From assembly GCA_002633025.1 (NCBI GenBank), contig NMRB01000206.1, positions 447,492-511,491 of the forward strand: a stretch of 64,000 nucleotides of DNA. Reading direction: 5' to 3'. Numbering within the stretch: position 1 is the first letter of the stretch; each line of letters starts with the position of its first letter. Below are positions 34,084 through 45,374 of the stretch, piece by piece. This DNA is from Notospermus geniculatus. Lineage: Eukaryota; Nemertea; Pilidiophora; Heteronemertea; Lineidae. Below the pieces are notes generated by a model. The model was not told where the DNA came from, searched no databases, and worked only from the letters and a program-made list of their open reading frames with translations. A program made the position numbers and the translations under genes.

Positions 34084-34480
34084 TAGTGAGTTTTCGCAAA
34101 TCTGACGAAACACGAAGTACGAAATGCGAAATTCAACTTCATTTCCGGGACCTAATGTTTTTCTGGAGATGGGTGATACCGCAATATGTCCTGTTGCCAT
34201 TGCGTCTTTTAGCATATGAGTAAGACTGAGAGAGTTATGGTGCATCGTGATCTTTAAATTTCCATTTCGTAGCTACGAAGTGGAAGTGAAAGATAAATTT
34301 CAAAGTTTAACATACACCGTATATTAAACTCTATCGGTCTTGCGTCATACGCTTAAGACGCTCATGCAGCAGGCGATATTTGTGGTACCAACCATCTCCT
34401 GAAATACATTACGTCATGGAAATGAAGTGGAATTTCGTATTTCGTACTTCGTATTTCGTCAGGTTTGCGAAAACTCACTA
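34084..34480. repeat. F2 foldback element, copy 2 (complete ends)
   Basis: Starts TAGTGAGTTTTCGCAAATC and ends AGGTTTGCGAAAACTCACTA, so both termini are intact and inverted. Inside are GACGAAACACGAAGTACGAA and its complement. This copy shows best that F2 and F1 share the GAGTTTTCGCAAA tip. Confidence 0.85.
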
Positions 34481-34575
34481 CATGTATTATGTAATGAAGG
34501 AGGAAACTAAAGCTTGGGAGGAAGCCTGCCCACTCCCTGCACGTTTTCCTGTCTACCAAATAAACAAAAAGTCTT

Positions 34576-34640
34576 GACCATGAATCGAACCCACAACCTT
34601 AGAGGAGACAGTGCATATCGTTGCACTACTTACATAGACC
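34576..34640 (-). ncRNA. tRNA-like fragment, probably SINE-derived
   Basis: Read on the minus strand, GTTGTGGGTTCGATTCATGG (T-arm/B-box-like, GGTTCGATTC at 34591-34582) is preceded by a ...GTGCAACGATATGCAC... stem and TGTCTCC. A clear A box and acceptor stem are missing, so I read it as a decayed tRNA-derived SINE rather than a tRNA gene. Confidence 0.35.
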
Positions 34641-35173
34641 TACATGACATAAACGTTCTGATAGTCTAAAATATAAACACGAAGAAGCCGGGCATTTCGA
34701 ATAGACATTAATTTGATATTGTTGGTGATCCTCCAGGGTATTCTGATAATACATTTACCCAAAGGAGCTTGACATTTCAATTGGGATTTGTTTTGCTGTG
34801 CGTATGGTATTAAAGCAATCCAAAGTATGTTCGTATATGTCTTCAGGGGAAGCAGCAAGGTCAGCCGTTACTTTGTCCACTGGTTTTCTATGAAAATGGT
34901 GTTTTGAAATGATCACTTTCTATGCTGGTTTCTCGGAGTAAACATCCTGTGCTTAAATGTCATATTTATTGTTACTGGTACCAAAAGATAATTCAATGTA
35001 TCCCTTACGTATTTTTTGGTTGTTTCTGGCAGAGTTAGGCGACGATAACTTTCTTAAAAAATGATGATTTCGGAGTAATCGCCGTTCCCTCAGGTCAAGT
35101 ATAAAGTTGGTGTTATTAATGGATGCCAAGAATCTGATGCAGTCGACTTTTTTCCATCTGCGTCGTATTTAAA

Positions 35174-35429
35174 GGGAGTAAGAAATAAAAGTCAAAGTGG
35201 AATATAAGAAGTGGGAAATTTTGGAATTTTGCACGAATTTCTCAATTTGTCAAATTGGGAGAAAATTTATTTTCCAGTTTTGAGAAATGACATGACATTT
35301 TGTCTCACTTTTCGGGCGATATTTCTCAAAATGGGAAAAATTTTTCTCCCAATTTGGGAAATGGAAAAATTCGCGCAAAATTCCAATATTTCCTAATTTT
35401 CCTAATTTTCCACTTTTATTTCTTACTCC
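35174..35429. repeat. GGGAGTAAGAAATAAAAG foldback element
   Basis: Left GGGAGTAAGAAATAAAAGTC and right CTTTTATTTCTTACTCC; the interior has many GGGAAA/TTTCCC and AATTTTGG/CCAATATT words pairing imperfectly. AT-rich palindrome of about 256 bp. Confidence 0.75.
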
Positions 35430-36947
35430 GTTACTATTGAAATTTTGCCTTCGTTGGAAAATAACATCACCAATCACCTGTACGGCAAAATGTACTAATT
35501 CATGGTCCATCAGCGAGTGAACTACATGTACAAGTAGTTATATCCTTTTGTTTGTCTGGGTGTTCCCTTGATCTTCGACCCTGGCCTGAAGTAATCAGCT
35601 TGTACTTTTGGCTATCACCAGAGATAGTAAAATGTCATCCTTTGATGACATTTCTTGGAAGAAGCCAAAGAAACGACGTGCACAAAGTCTTTATTATCTT
35701 GGACACACGATCCATTCAGCATAGAGTACAGTCACGTTTGTCTAATCTTTACGTTCCAAGGCAATTTTGCTATTGCTGCAACAAGCATTGCGCCGTACGC
35801 GGTGAAAAGCAACGCCTCTTGCTGAGCACCAGGAATGGGCAGGTAGTAAAAATCACACATGTTTGATCGGAGCAACAAGTTACGCGCAAAATGTTGATCT
35901 AAATTGCTGTTGATGCTATCTTGATCTAAAAGACATTTACATTCCGGCTTTTTCCTTTTTCCCCTTTTTCCACCTTTAAAAACGTTTTTCCTTCTTTCAA
36001 AGTTGGGTCTGTTCAAATTCTTGTTGTAGAGGGTGATGTTTGAGTGCATCTCCAGTGTGTCATACAGCGCCATCCTATATGAACAAAACCCCATAAACCT
36101 ATCTGCCGGGAAATGTAGGGGTTTGTAAAGAGGCAGAACCTTTTATTGGAAAAAAAGTTACGCGCAATAATCAGTGAGCTTGAAAACCTCCCCATTTGGG
36201 ATATTTGTTGCTTTCCACTAAATTGCTAGCAATGAGCAAGAAAAGTTGCCTCTTGTGCTGCGGGCTTTACGAGAGTCTGTATCGATGCTGAGTAATTGTA
36301 CATGTAGGGTAGGGATGAAATCTCTGTGTCCGAAAAACACAAATTACTAGTATAACAACGTAACCATGCACCTGTCGTTCCTTTCCATTTGTTTTGCATT
36401 GATCTCCATGTATACCTCATACAGCTTCAGGGTTGTTATAAGACATTTTTTTCTAAAGCACCCTGTGTGCAAAGAAAAAAGGGTCTCTGAGCTCTCTCGT
36501 ACTTTCCTCCGGCTTCTCGTCCGTAGATTGCCAGTTTGTGTATCCATCTTCATTTTGATTGCATCGGGAAACGTAAATGGTCTTCTTGCTTCGTTCATCA
36601 GCTGTTGAACGCCACGATTAATATTGGGTTTATTAACGGTGGAATTGGAGCATCCTGTCTTGGAGACATCGTGACCCACAGGAAGAGATCTGATTTGGTC
36701 TACGTGTACCTCATCTGGTCTTCAAATGATGTATGACGTCAGTCAAATGATGGTTGCCAGGACCTTCTTTCATGTTATATTTGGCAAATCTATGTTTATG
36801 TGTCATTTATCCTATCTATCGACTTGCTTATATTTGTTTAGTCTCTTTGTATACATGGTATAGCAGCGAATAGGGAACGGTGCATCTCCACGTGAAAGTT
36901 TTGTCGCGCGAGTTGGCGCTCTTTACATGTATGGGCAGTTCATATAT
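35430..36947. other. No supported gene
   Basis: Open minus-strand frames exist at 36094-35732 and 36679-36347 but lack recognisable domains, splice support or a second copy for comparison. No clear repeats. Confidence 0.35.
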
Positions 36948-37079
36948 GGGATTTTTCGCAAAGCCGCCGAAACGCCAATGCCAACGCGATACCCTTTGTT
37001 CGATGTCACGAAGAGAGCACCGAACAAAAGGAGATAGACGTTCGCGTTGGCGTTTCGGGGTTTTTGCGAAAACTCTCTA
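36948..37079. repeat. F1 foldback element, copy 2
   Basis: GGGATTTTTCGCAAAGCCGC at the left and TTTTTGCGAAAACTCTCTA at the right, with the CGAAACGCCA / TGGCGTTTCG arms also seen at 109-231. Orientation is opposite to copy 1. Confidence 0.8.
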
Positions 37080-38680
37080 TTGTTCAAAGAGTTTCCGTAA
37101 GGCGCCTCTCCACGTGAGAGTTCTCGTGCAAGTAATGGACAACAAGAGAAAACTATACATGTATGATCATATTGGTCGTCTTTGCCATGTTTGCGTAAGT
37201 CGTCAGAAATTGTACAAGTAATGGCGAATTGCCAATCGAGCGCAACTCGCGCGAGTATACATATCCCACGTGGAGGAGCGCCTACGCTGAATTAGGCGCT
37301 GTCAATGTTGCCCAGGAGTGCATGTAGTTGTGGCGGAGGATAAGACGTATGTGATAGCACTTTTTTTGCAGATTTATAATGGTCTCCATGTTGATTGGTT
37401 AAAATTCTGGAGCTGATATAGCTCATGTCATAAAAGTCATGTCCCAGAAATTATTGAACATAACTGTTCTTGTTCACGTGGCCCAGCAGGATATGATATG
37501 TAAAAAAAATTCAACTTACATTGTAATATTCGGTTTACCTTTGGTTGATTGGTTGTTTCCTTTACAATATTGGTTCGCATGTATGGCTAAAAACTCGAGG
37601 CCTAATTAAAACTAATTAAATTTACACCGTCTGGTATCGGTGCTCGTTAGTGGCTTAATTATCTAATGAAGTAACATTCTATTCCAGTGATTAAAAATGA
37701 AAGCAAGAATATTCTTAACTCAAAAACTGAAAAAAATTGATGAATGTAGTTAATACTGTTCACCTGGTGTTTGTTGATAAGGTAACTGACTATGGCTGGT
37801 TCAAATTCATCTGGATCTCTCATCCTGCCAGTGTATTCAGACCATGCCCTGAACTACCGTGTTGTTACTTCTCGAGCTCCCAGCATGGCCAGCACAAGCA
37901 GATAAGCCCACGGTTGAGCAGCCTGCCGGTGAATGAAGGGAAGTGATTCCCCCAGTGTCGCCCAGGGGATCTCTTCTCAACGGCAACGGAGTGGCCTTGC
38001 TTCCTCTGCTTTCAGGATGAGGGGTCGTTGAAGATGCAACAGACTATGGGCTGTTCTGAACAGAATGAATGACATCAGTCATGCAAAGGGTTAAGATGGT
38101 TTCAGTCTAAGTATGATCAGCATACCCGTGCATGATGTGCACCTGTCAGTATTGTCAATATACGAAGTTGAAATGAAATGAATCACAAAGTTCAGTTTCT
38201 CATACCTAAGCCTCACCTCAACCACATTAATTCATTGCTGTTTTAAATTGAGCTTCATTTTTTCCTCCTATCTATGACGGAAAACGATCCTTTTCAAACT
38301 AATGATTTCTCTTGAGCTAGCTAATAGGCAAATTCAGTGTGCATCTATTATTGGGGGAAACTTTCCCATGGTTAGAATGCATGGGTTTCTGAGCGGATGT
38401 GCCTGTCTAGCAAAAAACCTCCTCAGCATCTTTTTTGATTGAATTCATGTTGAATTCATTCGGCTTTCGCGCTGTAAAATGATGGTTTCTGTCTGCACGC
38501 TGATACCAGGTTCAGGGGTTATAATGCAGAAAAGGAGATCGCAGACCCATAGGCCCACATTCATAAAACCTTGTCTGGCGTAGTTACTTTAGTACTTTAA
38601 AGTGCCCAGTTTGTACAGGCCAATGTAGACAACTTGCAACCAAACTAAGCTAGCTGAGCTGTTACGAATATGGGGAATAG
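37080..38680. other. No supported gene; GC-richer patch at 37790-38030
   Basis: Bases 37790-38030 are richer in GC than their surroundings and keep two plus-strand frames partly open, but neither has a recognisable domain or convincing splice sites. The remainder holds no named repeat. Confidence 0.35.
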
Positions 38681-39087
38681 TAGTGAGGTTTCGCAAATCT
38701 GACGAAACACGAAGTACGAAATACGAAATTCAACTTCATTTCCAAGACCTAATGTATTTCTGGAGATGGTTGGTACCGCAACTGTCCCTGCTGCCAGCAG
38801 AGTGCGTCTTTTGGCATATCATGTAAGACCGAGAGAGTTGTGGTGCGTCTTTAATTTTTAAATTTCCCTTTCGTATCTACAAAGTGGAAACGAAAGATCA
38901 ATTTCAAAGTAAATACATGTATACACCCTACATGTAACTCAATCGGTCTAACGTCATACGCTATTAGACGCTCTTGCAGCAGGCGATATTTGTGGCACCA
39001 ATCATCTCCTGAAATTCATTACGTCATGGAAATGAAGTCCAATTTTCGTATTTCGTACTTCGTGTTTCGTCAGATTTGCAAAACCTC
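38681..39087. repeat. F2 foldback element, copy 3
   Basis: TAGTGAGGTTTCGCAAATC at the left and GATTTGCAAAACCTC at the right, with the same interior as copies 1 and 2. The start of duplicated block 2A (38732) lies 51 bases inside it, so the breakpoint cuts this element. Confidence 0.85.
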
Positions 39088-41311
39088 GGTAGTGTCCGTT
39101 GTACCATTTTGAGTCCATATGAAGGAAGATGTACTTTTCCTTACCACTGCGTTGTCTGTCTGAGTGTAATTTCATCTTTTTTCTTTGATCCAATTCAACG
39201 TGACAGAAAATGTCTAAGCCAAATTATTCCCCCATCAAATTTGTTCAGCGGTGTATCCCCAAGAGACGAGTTGAGTTTTGATTTGATTCGGTGGATCGGC
39301 TGTGTGTGGTCATGGTTTTAGGGCAAATTGAAAATGTTTGGAGGTATTTCAAAGGAGTTGTCTTTGAAACCGTATGCTCTAGTCAGTGAACTCAGTCTAG
39401 CATCATAGAGATCATCGCATAAATAGTGTTCTGCTGCAGCCTTACTCCGCCCGGTTTTGTACAAGTAGACAAAGACCTGATGAAATCTGACTTCATTCTG
39501 TGCATGAAATGTCGCTTGATAAAAGTTGTATTCCATGTAATAATTCGCCCGTAGCTAACCCCCTGGTAGTTAATTCATCCATCTGACAATGGCGTCCATG
39601 GTGAAAATGCCACATTTTCTGTCAGCATCCTATGAAAGCAAGTTACATAAAAAGGCGCCGTTGGTCAAAAATATCAAAACTAAAAAAAAGGTTCTGATTG
39701 TGACCTAGTTTTTGAACGCATTTTTTACCTGCCTCATTTTTTGTGACTCTTTATAAATGAGATCTGTATTCATAAAGGTGTCCGCATTTTACAATAGTGA
39801 TGTTGAGTAATTATTCTCAAATGATCACATTATTAAGGCCAAATTTCTGCCAGAGCGGTTCTCCAAAGACCAGGACAGGATATTGGCCAGACCTAGTGTC
39901 GTTTTATGCTAATACTGTACTTGAATTCAATGGTACATGAAAGTAAAATTCATCTCTTATGTTTTTTTTTCTAGTAATTGTTACGGCATTTGATTGATTT
40001 AAATTCACCTGAGTTTTTCACACTCTTGGCATACCACAGGTGTTTGTCACCGGTATATGAGTAAAGAATTTGCATTGGATCCGTTTTGTGTATTTTCAAC
40101 AGTTTCTGAGTGGGAAATATTGTCTCATTATATTACAATACCGGCTGGCTTGAGCCCCCATCTTGAGCATCCAGAGGTTCCGTACTAGTTTCAACAAATC
40201 TTGGAGTGCACAGTACAACTTGGTTTTATCAGCACTCAAATGAAGGGCCTAAAAGAGCAGATAGGACATTTGGAGGCTCTATGGGCCCTTCAAATGTTAC
40301 TTACAATTCTCTTGTCTTGAAGGACTGGGAATATTCTGAAGTTACCTGAATTGCATTTTTTGCGACTGGGCAACAGTACAGTGAAAGATCTTATTGAGCA
40401 GTGAAAGAATGCCAATATTGAGGGCTTTGGGTCGACGATGTTTTGGAAATGTCTCCTAATTTTCCAGCATGTTCATGCTTGGGTGACAAACATTGTTACC
40501 AATATCAATCAGCTTTCAGTCTTCAGAGTTGGATCGATGATCCACAGTTTTCTTCTGCCGAAGTAAACGATTATCATCATTATTTGAATTTATAAATAGA
40601 ACCATATCCTCTGGGTTGTTTTTGGTTCCTTACAGTCCCTATAGTGTGAAATTCTAAGTGCATTGTTACTGAGAGCAGATGGTGTTACTCTGAAGACCCT
40701 TAGAATAACAAAACCCTCAGTATTATAGCGAAGGCTGAATGAGACTCATTTCAAAACTGAGATTTAAATCTTGTTGTTCCAACGGATGACCCTGAATTAC
40801 GGGCGGTTAAGTGCTCACTGCTCAAAGGACCGAATCAGCCAAGCATGGATGCAAAATCTAAGTGAGTGGAATTGAGATATGTCGCGGATGTAGCAAATGC
40901 GAAATTTGGGTTCGCCTAGCAACATGGCTGCCAGGGCATGGCTCACAGGTGCATAACCTCTGCCTCCTTTCCAAATCTGGATTTGACCTGCGGGGGGGGG
41001 GCGAGCTTGAATCAAAGGCAATTCGTTTTTGTACCTCCATTCTTTATGGATTGTAGCCCCGGCGAGCACGTGGCCCATGGGTCGTTTCCTGATGTCATTT
41101 TTTGCACTAGTTTCAGTTTTTTTATTGTGCAGCGTCCATAAAATATTTTTGATGGGAGATCAATGATGCTTGCGTCATTCGCGGAATGTCAACTCGGTGC
41201 CAAGGGATAACTACTTCATTTCTGAACTGAGAAGAAATGAATGGGGTACGAAAGGTCAGCCATGACTAACATAATAACCACATTGTCTCCCTTATCTGCC
41301 TTTTTTTGCAG

Positions 41312-41401
41312 GGATCTGATTACAAGGTGATGGGCATACAGGAGGAAAAAACCCATAGAATACACATCACGGTGATGATGTTGTTGACTCAATCAGTTTA
41401 G
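41312..41401 (+). other. Candidate 3' exon after a strong acceptor
   Basis: A TTTTTTTGCAG acceptor is followed by 29 open codons (GSDYKVMGIQEEKTHRIHIT, then VMMLLTQSV) and a stop at 41399-41401. The block 2B counterpart, 54160-54249, is identical, while flanking sequence carries differences. No upstream exon or family is recognised, so this remains weak. Confidence 0.25.
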
Positions 41402-41817
41402 CAAGAAACAAATCAGATCGGAGCAATGTCTAACGTGATAAAAGTGATAACAAGAGGTGACAGTAGGCATCGACTTTCACCCATTTTATCCAGTAATCAT
41501 GTAAAGTGGTGAAGTCTGGCCCAAGGGGCTGGAGGGCTAGGAATTATGCATCTTTGATCTTTGTCCCTGAACCACTTGTACACTGCTTGCATTCCCTCTT
41601 CATACTCTCTTTTCACTTTATGCCATGCGGACGTTCTGACCACGGCTTTTGGTTCGTGCCAATCATTGTCGACTCCACGCTACGAACATCCTGAGAATAT
41701 CACAGTTCCTAGCGCTCGCTCCGTGCGGTGACGAAGGGAGCGAACGCTAAGAAGTACCATTCGAGCTGATATTCCAGGATGTAGCTAACCTTCCGATTGG
41801 TCAGTCGGTTAATTATT

Positions 41818-42477
41818 AGCCCGCTTGGCCGCAAGGCCCAGCAGGGCTTATGCTGTGGTTGGGGTCATTTAGTGGTGCTCTGTCGTGCGTTAGTCCGTAC
41901 GGCGGTTCGGCGGTACGGCGCTTCGTCCGTAAACTTTTGGTTTGTTAGCGCTCTAGTGCCTTTATTTTTTGACGAATCTTTTTGGTCTTCAGTGGGTCTA
42001 TATATGGGCCTAAGGTCTAGGTCGAGTTCGATTTTGAGCACGATTGGATTCCTATTTTGGCCTCCAGGGGGCGTTTTGTGAAAAATTTCAAAGGGCTATA
42101 TTTTGATAATGGTTTGAACTATTATGTTGAAAGTTTGTACACATGTACCTCTAGGTTATAGCAACTTACAGACAAACTTTCGGTGAAATCTGATTCTTGA
42201 CTTTGCCACTAGGGGGCCAAAACCAAAATCACTGAAAGTGCTATTTCTCCATAACCAAGAGATGGATTTTTGTCAAATTTTTTTCATGGGTATATCTAAT
42301 AAGGATACATAAGATACAGTACCCGAGTTTTTAATTTGACCTACTTTTCAAGGTCACAGAGGTCAAGAGATTAATAATATGGCAATTTGGCATGTTTGTA
42401 CCTAAATGGCTTTTATGGGGTTGCTGATGATTCCCACCACTGTGCTTCAAGCCAAGCGGGCACAGTGCCATTGGCAC
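41818..42477. mobile_element. Block-2A-specific element with GCCCGCTTGG end
   Basis: Block 2B reads from GGTCAATTATT straight to TCAGTAG (about 55668-55674), while 2A carries about 660 extra bases starting AGCCCGCTTGGCC, with TATT-like words at both junctions. CCAAGCGGGC near the right end mirrors the left. The body contains TTTTCAAGGTCACAGAGGTC, the module also found in the AGCTCACC elements. Confidence 0.7.
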
Positions 42478-42600
42478 TATTTTTTCAGTAGTTTGCCATG
42501 CTGTTGATCATGTTGACCGGTCTTTATGCAGTAGGCCCATCTGTTACATGCATTTCAACCATAAAATCAAATGACATCCTACACGTACATGTAGATAACC

Positions 42601-42724
42601 AAAGAAAGAGAAAGCACAAAAATTGACACACAAAATGATGATAAACAGGAAGTCAATTTCCAGAATCTTAGCAAATTTTCGACCCCAACCGGGGTCTTCT
42701 TCAGGCTGGCACTTTCAAAGTCGA
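42601..42724 (-). repeat. Single-arm copy of the 4112-4349 retroelement tail, block 2A
   Basis: AAAGAAAGAGAAAGCACAAA, CAGGAAGTCAATTTCCAG, CGACCCCAACCGGGGTCTTC and TTCAGGCTGGCAC follow in order, the reverse complement of the right arm at 4210-4341. The counterpart in block 2B is 55787-55904, so it predates that duplication. Confidence 0.7.
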
Positions 42725-42740
42725 GTTACCATCCTGCACC

Positions 42741-42823
42741 GCAGGGCTTTGGTCTCGCTCCTCTTTATACGCTCCCACACTTTGTGTGCGAGTGTACGAA
42801 AAGGAGCGAGACCAAAGCCCTGC
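42741..42823. repeat. Foldback GCAGGGCTTTGGTCTC element
   Basis: GCAGGGCTTTGGTCTCGCTC pairs with GAGCGAGACCAAAGCCCTGC around ACACTTTGTGTGCG. The counterpart is 55919-56001. Related single-sided sequence is in ULK3 intron 10 of both copies (about 8209-8275 and 21595-21665). Confidence 0.85.
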
Positions 42824-43371
42824 TATGGGAGGATGTCATGGACAGTTCCTGTGTTCTACAAACCAACGCAGTTTTCAACGAATCGCCTTGCCTTTGCTCT
42901 CGTTTTTTTCCCGATGCTGCTTGCACTGCATGCCATTGTTTTACTACTTGGCTTGCTGTTACAGAATTACCTGTTTCTTACACCTTGCCCCTTGTTCAGC
43001 ATAAATTCTTCGATTGCTTGTGTTTTAGCTACTTTCAACAACTTGCCCAGTCGTAGCAACATTCATCACCTTTTCCTGGGGTGCAATGCTTGTTCAACAT
43101 AAAGGTGTGTTTGAAAAAACCTTAGGCTGGGCCAATTCCTGTCTGTTGTTGAAAGAGCGACTCGTTCATCATCACGTATATTAAAGGGATGTTGAGATGT
43201 AACTTATGAGATGCCACACTTTAGTTCATTATACTGATGCCAGAGGGCGCCATTGCCAAATCACATGATCCGATATTCGGGTTCATTATACCTCATAGAA
43301 AGAATGCCGTGGCATGGATGGTTTCATGAATGATTTGCAGAAGAAAACTGACGTACATGTACATTTACATG

Positions 43372-43659
43372 TACAGTACGTTGCACAATTGACCTCCCTT
43401 CCGCGCCGCGCACCATCCGCGTACCACATGCAGCGTCATGCGCGTACCGTCCTCGTATCTTCCGCGGATGTCGCGCGCCGTCATGGCCAAGGCACGCAGT
43501 GAAGACGTAACGTCATTCCCCCGTGGCGCTCGGACGTAACGCAACAGAGACGCGTGACGCACCCGTACCATACGCGGTGAACTGAAGCATACCTTCCGCG
43601 TCACGTTCGCGGAAGGTACGCAGATAAAGGGAGGTCAATTTATTGTGCAACGTACTGTA
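43372..43659. repeat. CpG-rich TIR element, block 2A
   Basis: The left end TACAGTACGTTGCACAATTG and the right TTGTGCAACGTACTGTA are inverted, with GACCTCCCTT / AAGGGAGGTC just inside. The interior is dense in CG dinucleotides (CGCGTACCGTCC, TTCCGCGG). The counterpart 56534-56767 is shorter and has lost part of the interior and the left subterminal bases. Confidence 0.8.
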
Positions 43660-44516
43660 GCCAAAAATAGATAAGGGATATAAGAGCGAAGTCGTTACCC
43701 TTTCTCTCACCTATTTTTGATGTCAGTAGCTGATGACGAGGTGCGATAGACATCCGATATATCCGATGGGAATTCGGGCTCATCCTCGCTTTCCCATGGT
43801 TTTTGCGGGTCATCATGGACAGACATGCAGCTGCTTCCTCGTCCTAAACCTACCTAATTGTCGCCATCAACGCTTCAATTCCTTCACTCCAATAATTAAG
43901 TTAAATCCATTAGAAATATAAATAGACTTAATTGATAGTTGAACGGATGACAAATTGCTTGGATTGATAATTCGTCAAAGGGCTAACAAATTCTCCTGGG
44001 AATAGTTTCTCTTTTAAGACTTCTTTATGAAATGATGGAACGCTTTGTTGTCCATAATAAACTCTGTGTCCAGGATTATTTTTCTTCAACAAGATCTTTG
44101 TTACCTATTTATCGCTTCCCTCTGGTGTCGCTAAGCCCTATTGGTATTCGTAATGGAGATTTATCAGTCTTTTTGAAGGTTATCAAATGCTTGTCTTCAA
44201 AGTACATGTAGGCATGAAACTATAAAGGTCTTCATAACTGATTGACGGAAATGGGAAGTAGTCACACACTGTAGAGTCCATTTGGCAACGCATTGCTCTA
44301 GCTAAATGTCAACTGTCTGCGAAAGAAATGTCAGAAAATGGCGATTTCTGTGGAATGTTGCTGCCAAGTAGTTTATAATATTGACAAATTTACAACTTTG
44401 TCATGCAAAATATGAAGGCCTTTACCATGCCTATTAAAATTCAACGGTATCCTGTTGAGGATTATGGACTATGATCTCTACCTGCTCCAGACAACTTCCG
44501 TTGAAAACACTGTAAA

Positions 44517-44585
44517 ATGTACACGTATACTATGTACGTGTACGTGTACGTGTACGTGTACGTGTACGTGTACGTACATTTACAG
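44517..44585. repeat. (GTGTAC)n microsatellite, length differs between blocks
   Basis: About seven GTGTAC units inside a self-complementary flank (TGTAAAATGTACAC ... GTACATTTACA). Block 2B (57597-57650) keeps only two to three units. The unit is partly self-complementary, so the array can form hairpins. Confidence 0.85.
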
Positions 44586-45030
44586 TCAACCAAGGCAGGA
44601 AAGTGACGTGGAAACTGCCATTGAAGGGGAAGGGGACTATACATAAAATCATCGACATAATGATTACGATTAAAAAAAACAAAGAGTGAATGTTTCTTTT
44701 TGGAATGTTCCTGCTTGCGGCGCCTCATTAGACAAATTTCGTAACAGAATTTCAGCAATTTACTTTTTCCTTATTATAAATGGCGTGGGTTTCTCTTCGA
44801 CGTACTCCCAATTTTTTTGTATCTTCATGTTAACTGTCTGAAGCAGTTGTGTAGAGATGTCACTGATGAATGATAACACCATCTTACTTCATCTCAGTGG
44901 AGTCTGTGTATAGTAGCACACTTCCTGATATTACCTGTGGTGCTGTGAAAAATGATGAGGTATTTGAATGGTTCTTGGTGTTGTGCATGCGGTGTGACAA
45001 CCGTTGGAGATCAGTTTATTGAAATATTGA

Positions 45031-45063
45031 AGTCTATCGTGCTAAACTTCACCACGATAGACT
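45031..45063. repeat. Hairpin AGTCTATCGTG
   Basis: Arms AGTCTATCGTG and CACGATAGACT in block 2A. In block 2B (58288-58320) the stem extends to a perfect 16-bp arm with a one-base centre. No coding role seen. Confidence 0.8.
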
Positions 45064-45224
45064 TGGGAGAAATGGACTTGGAAATATAGCGATCTCTGTC
45101 TCATTGAAATGCTGAAGTCGCTATGTGATTTGCAAAGTTAGTGGCGTTTCTGCCGGCCTATATCTTCATGGATGGGTGATAAATTATGATTCACGCAAAA
45201 ATTAGGGGAAAGGAAGGAAATATA

Positions 45225-45374
45225 CACTCTAAAAACTAAAGAGTTAAAAAGAGTTAAAGTAACTCCTAAAGAGCCTGTACAGTGAGTGCTCTTTAAAGAG
45301 CACTCACTGTACAGGCTCTTTAGGTGTTACTTTAACTCTTTAGGAGTTAATTTAACTCTTTAGTTTTTAGAGTG
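45225..45374. mobile_element. TA-flanked 150-bp palindromic MITE
   Basis: Starts CACTCTAAAAACTAAAGAG and ends CTCTTTAGTTTTTAGAGTG, flanked by TA at 45223-45224 and 45375-45376. Nearly the whole element is palindromic (AGAGCCTGTACAGTGAGTGC and its complement in the middle). Block 2B has no insertion at the matching GAAATA/AACTTTC site (about 58477). TA targeting suggests a Tc1/mariner-like source, by inference. Confidence 0.85.

Noticed and set aside
34576-34640. Functional tRNA gene on the minus strand
   Set aside because: Only a T-arm/B-box-like part is convincing; A box and acceptor stem pairing are missing, so it is listed only as a tRNA-like fragment.
42623-43102. Long plus-strand frames in block 2A and 55800-56281 in block 2B
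   Set aside because: They start inside the retroelement tail and cross the GCAGGGCTTTGG foldback; the frames differ between copies because of indels.
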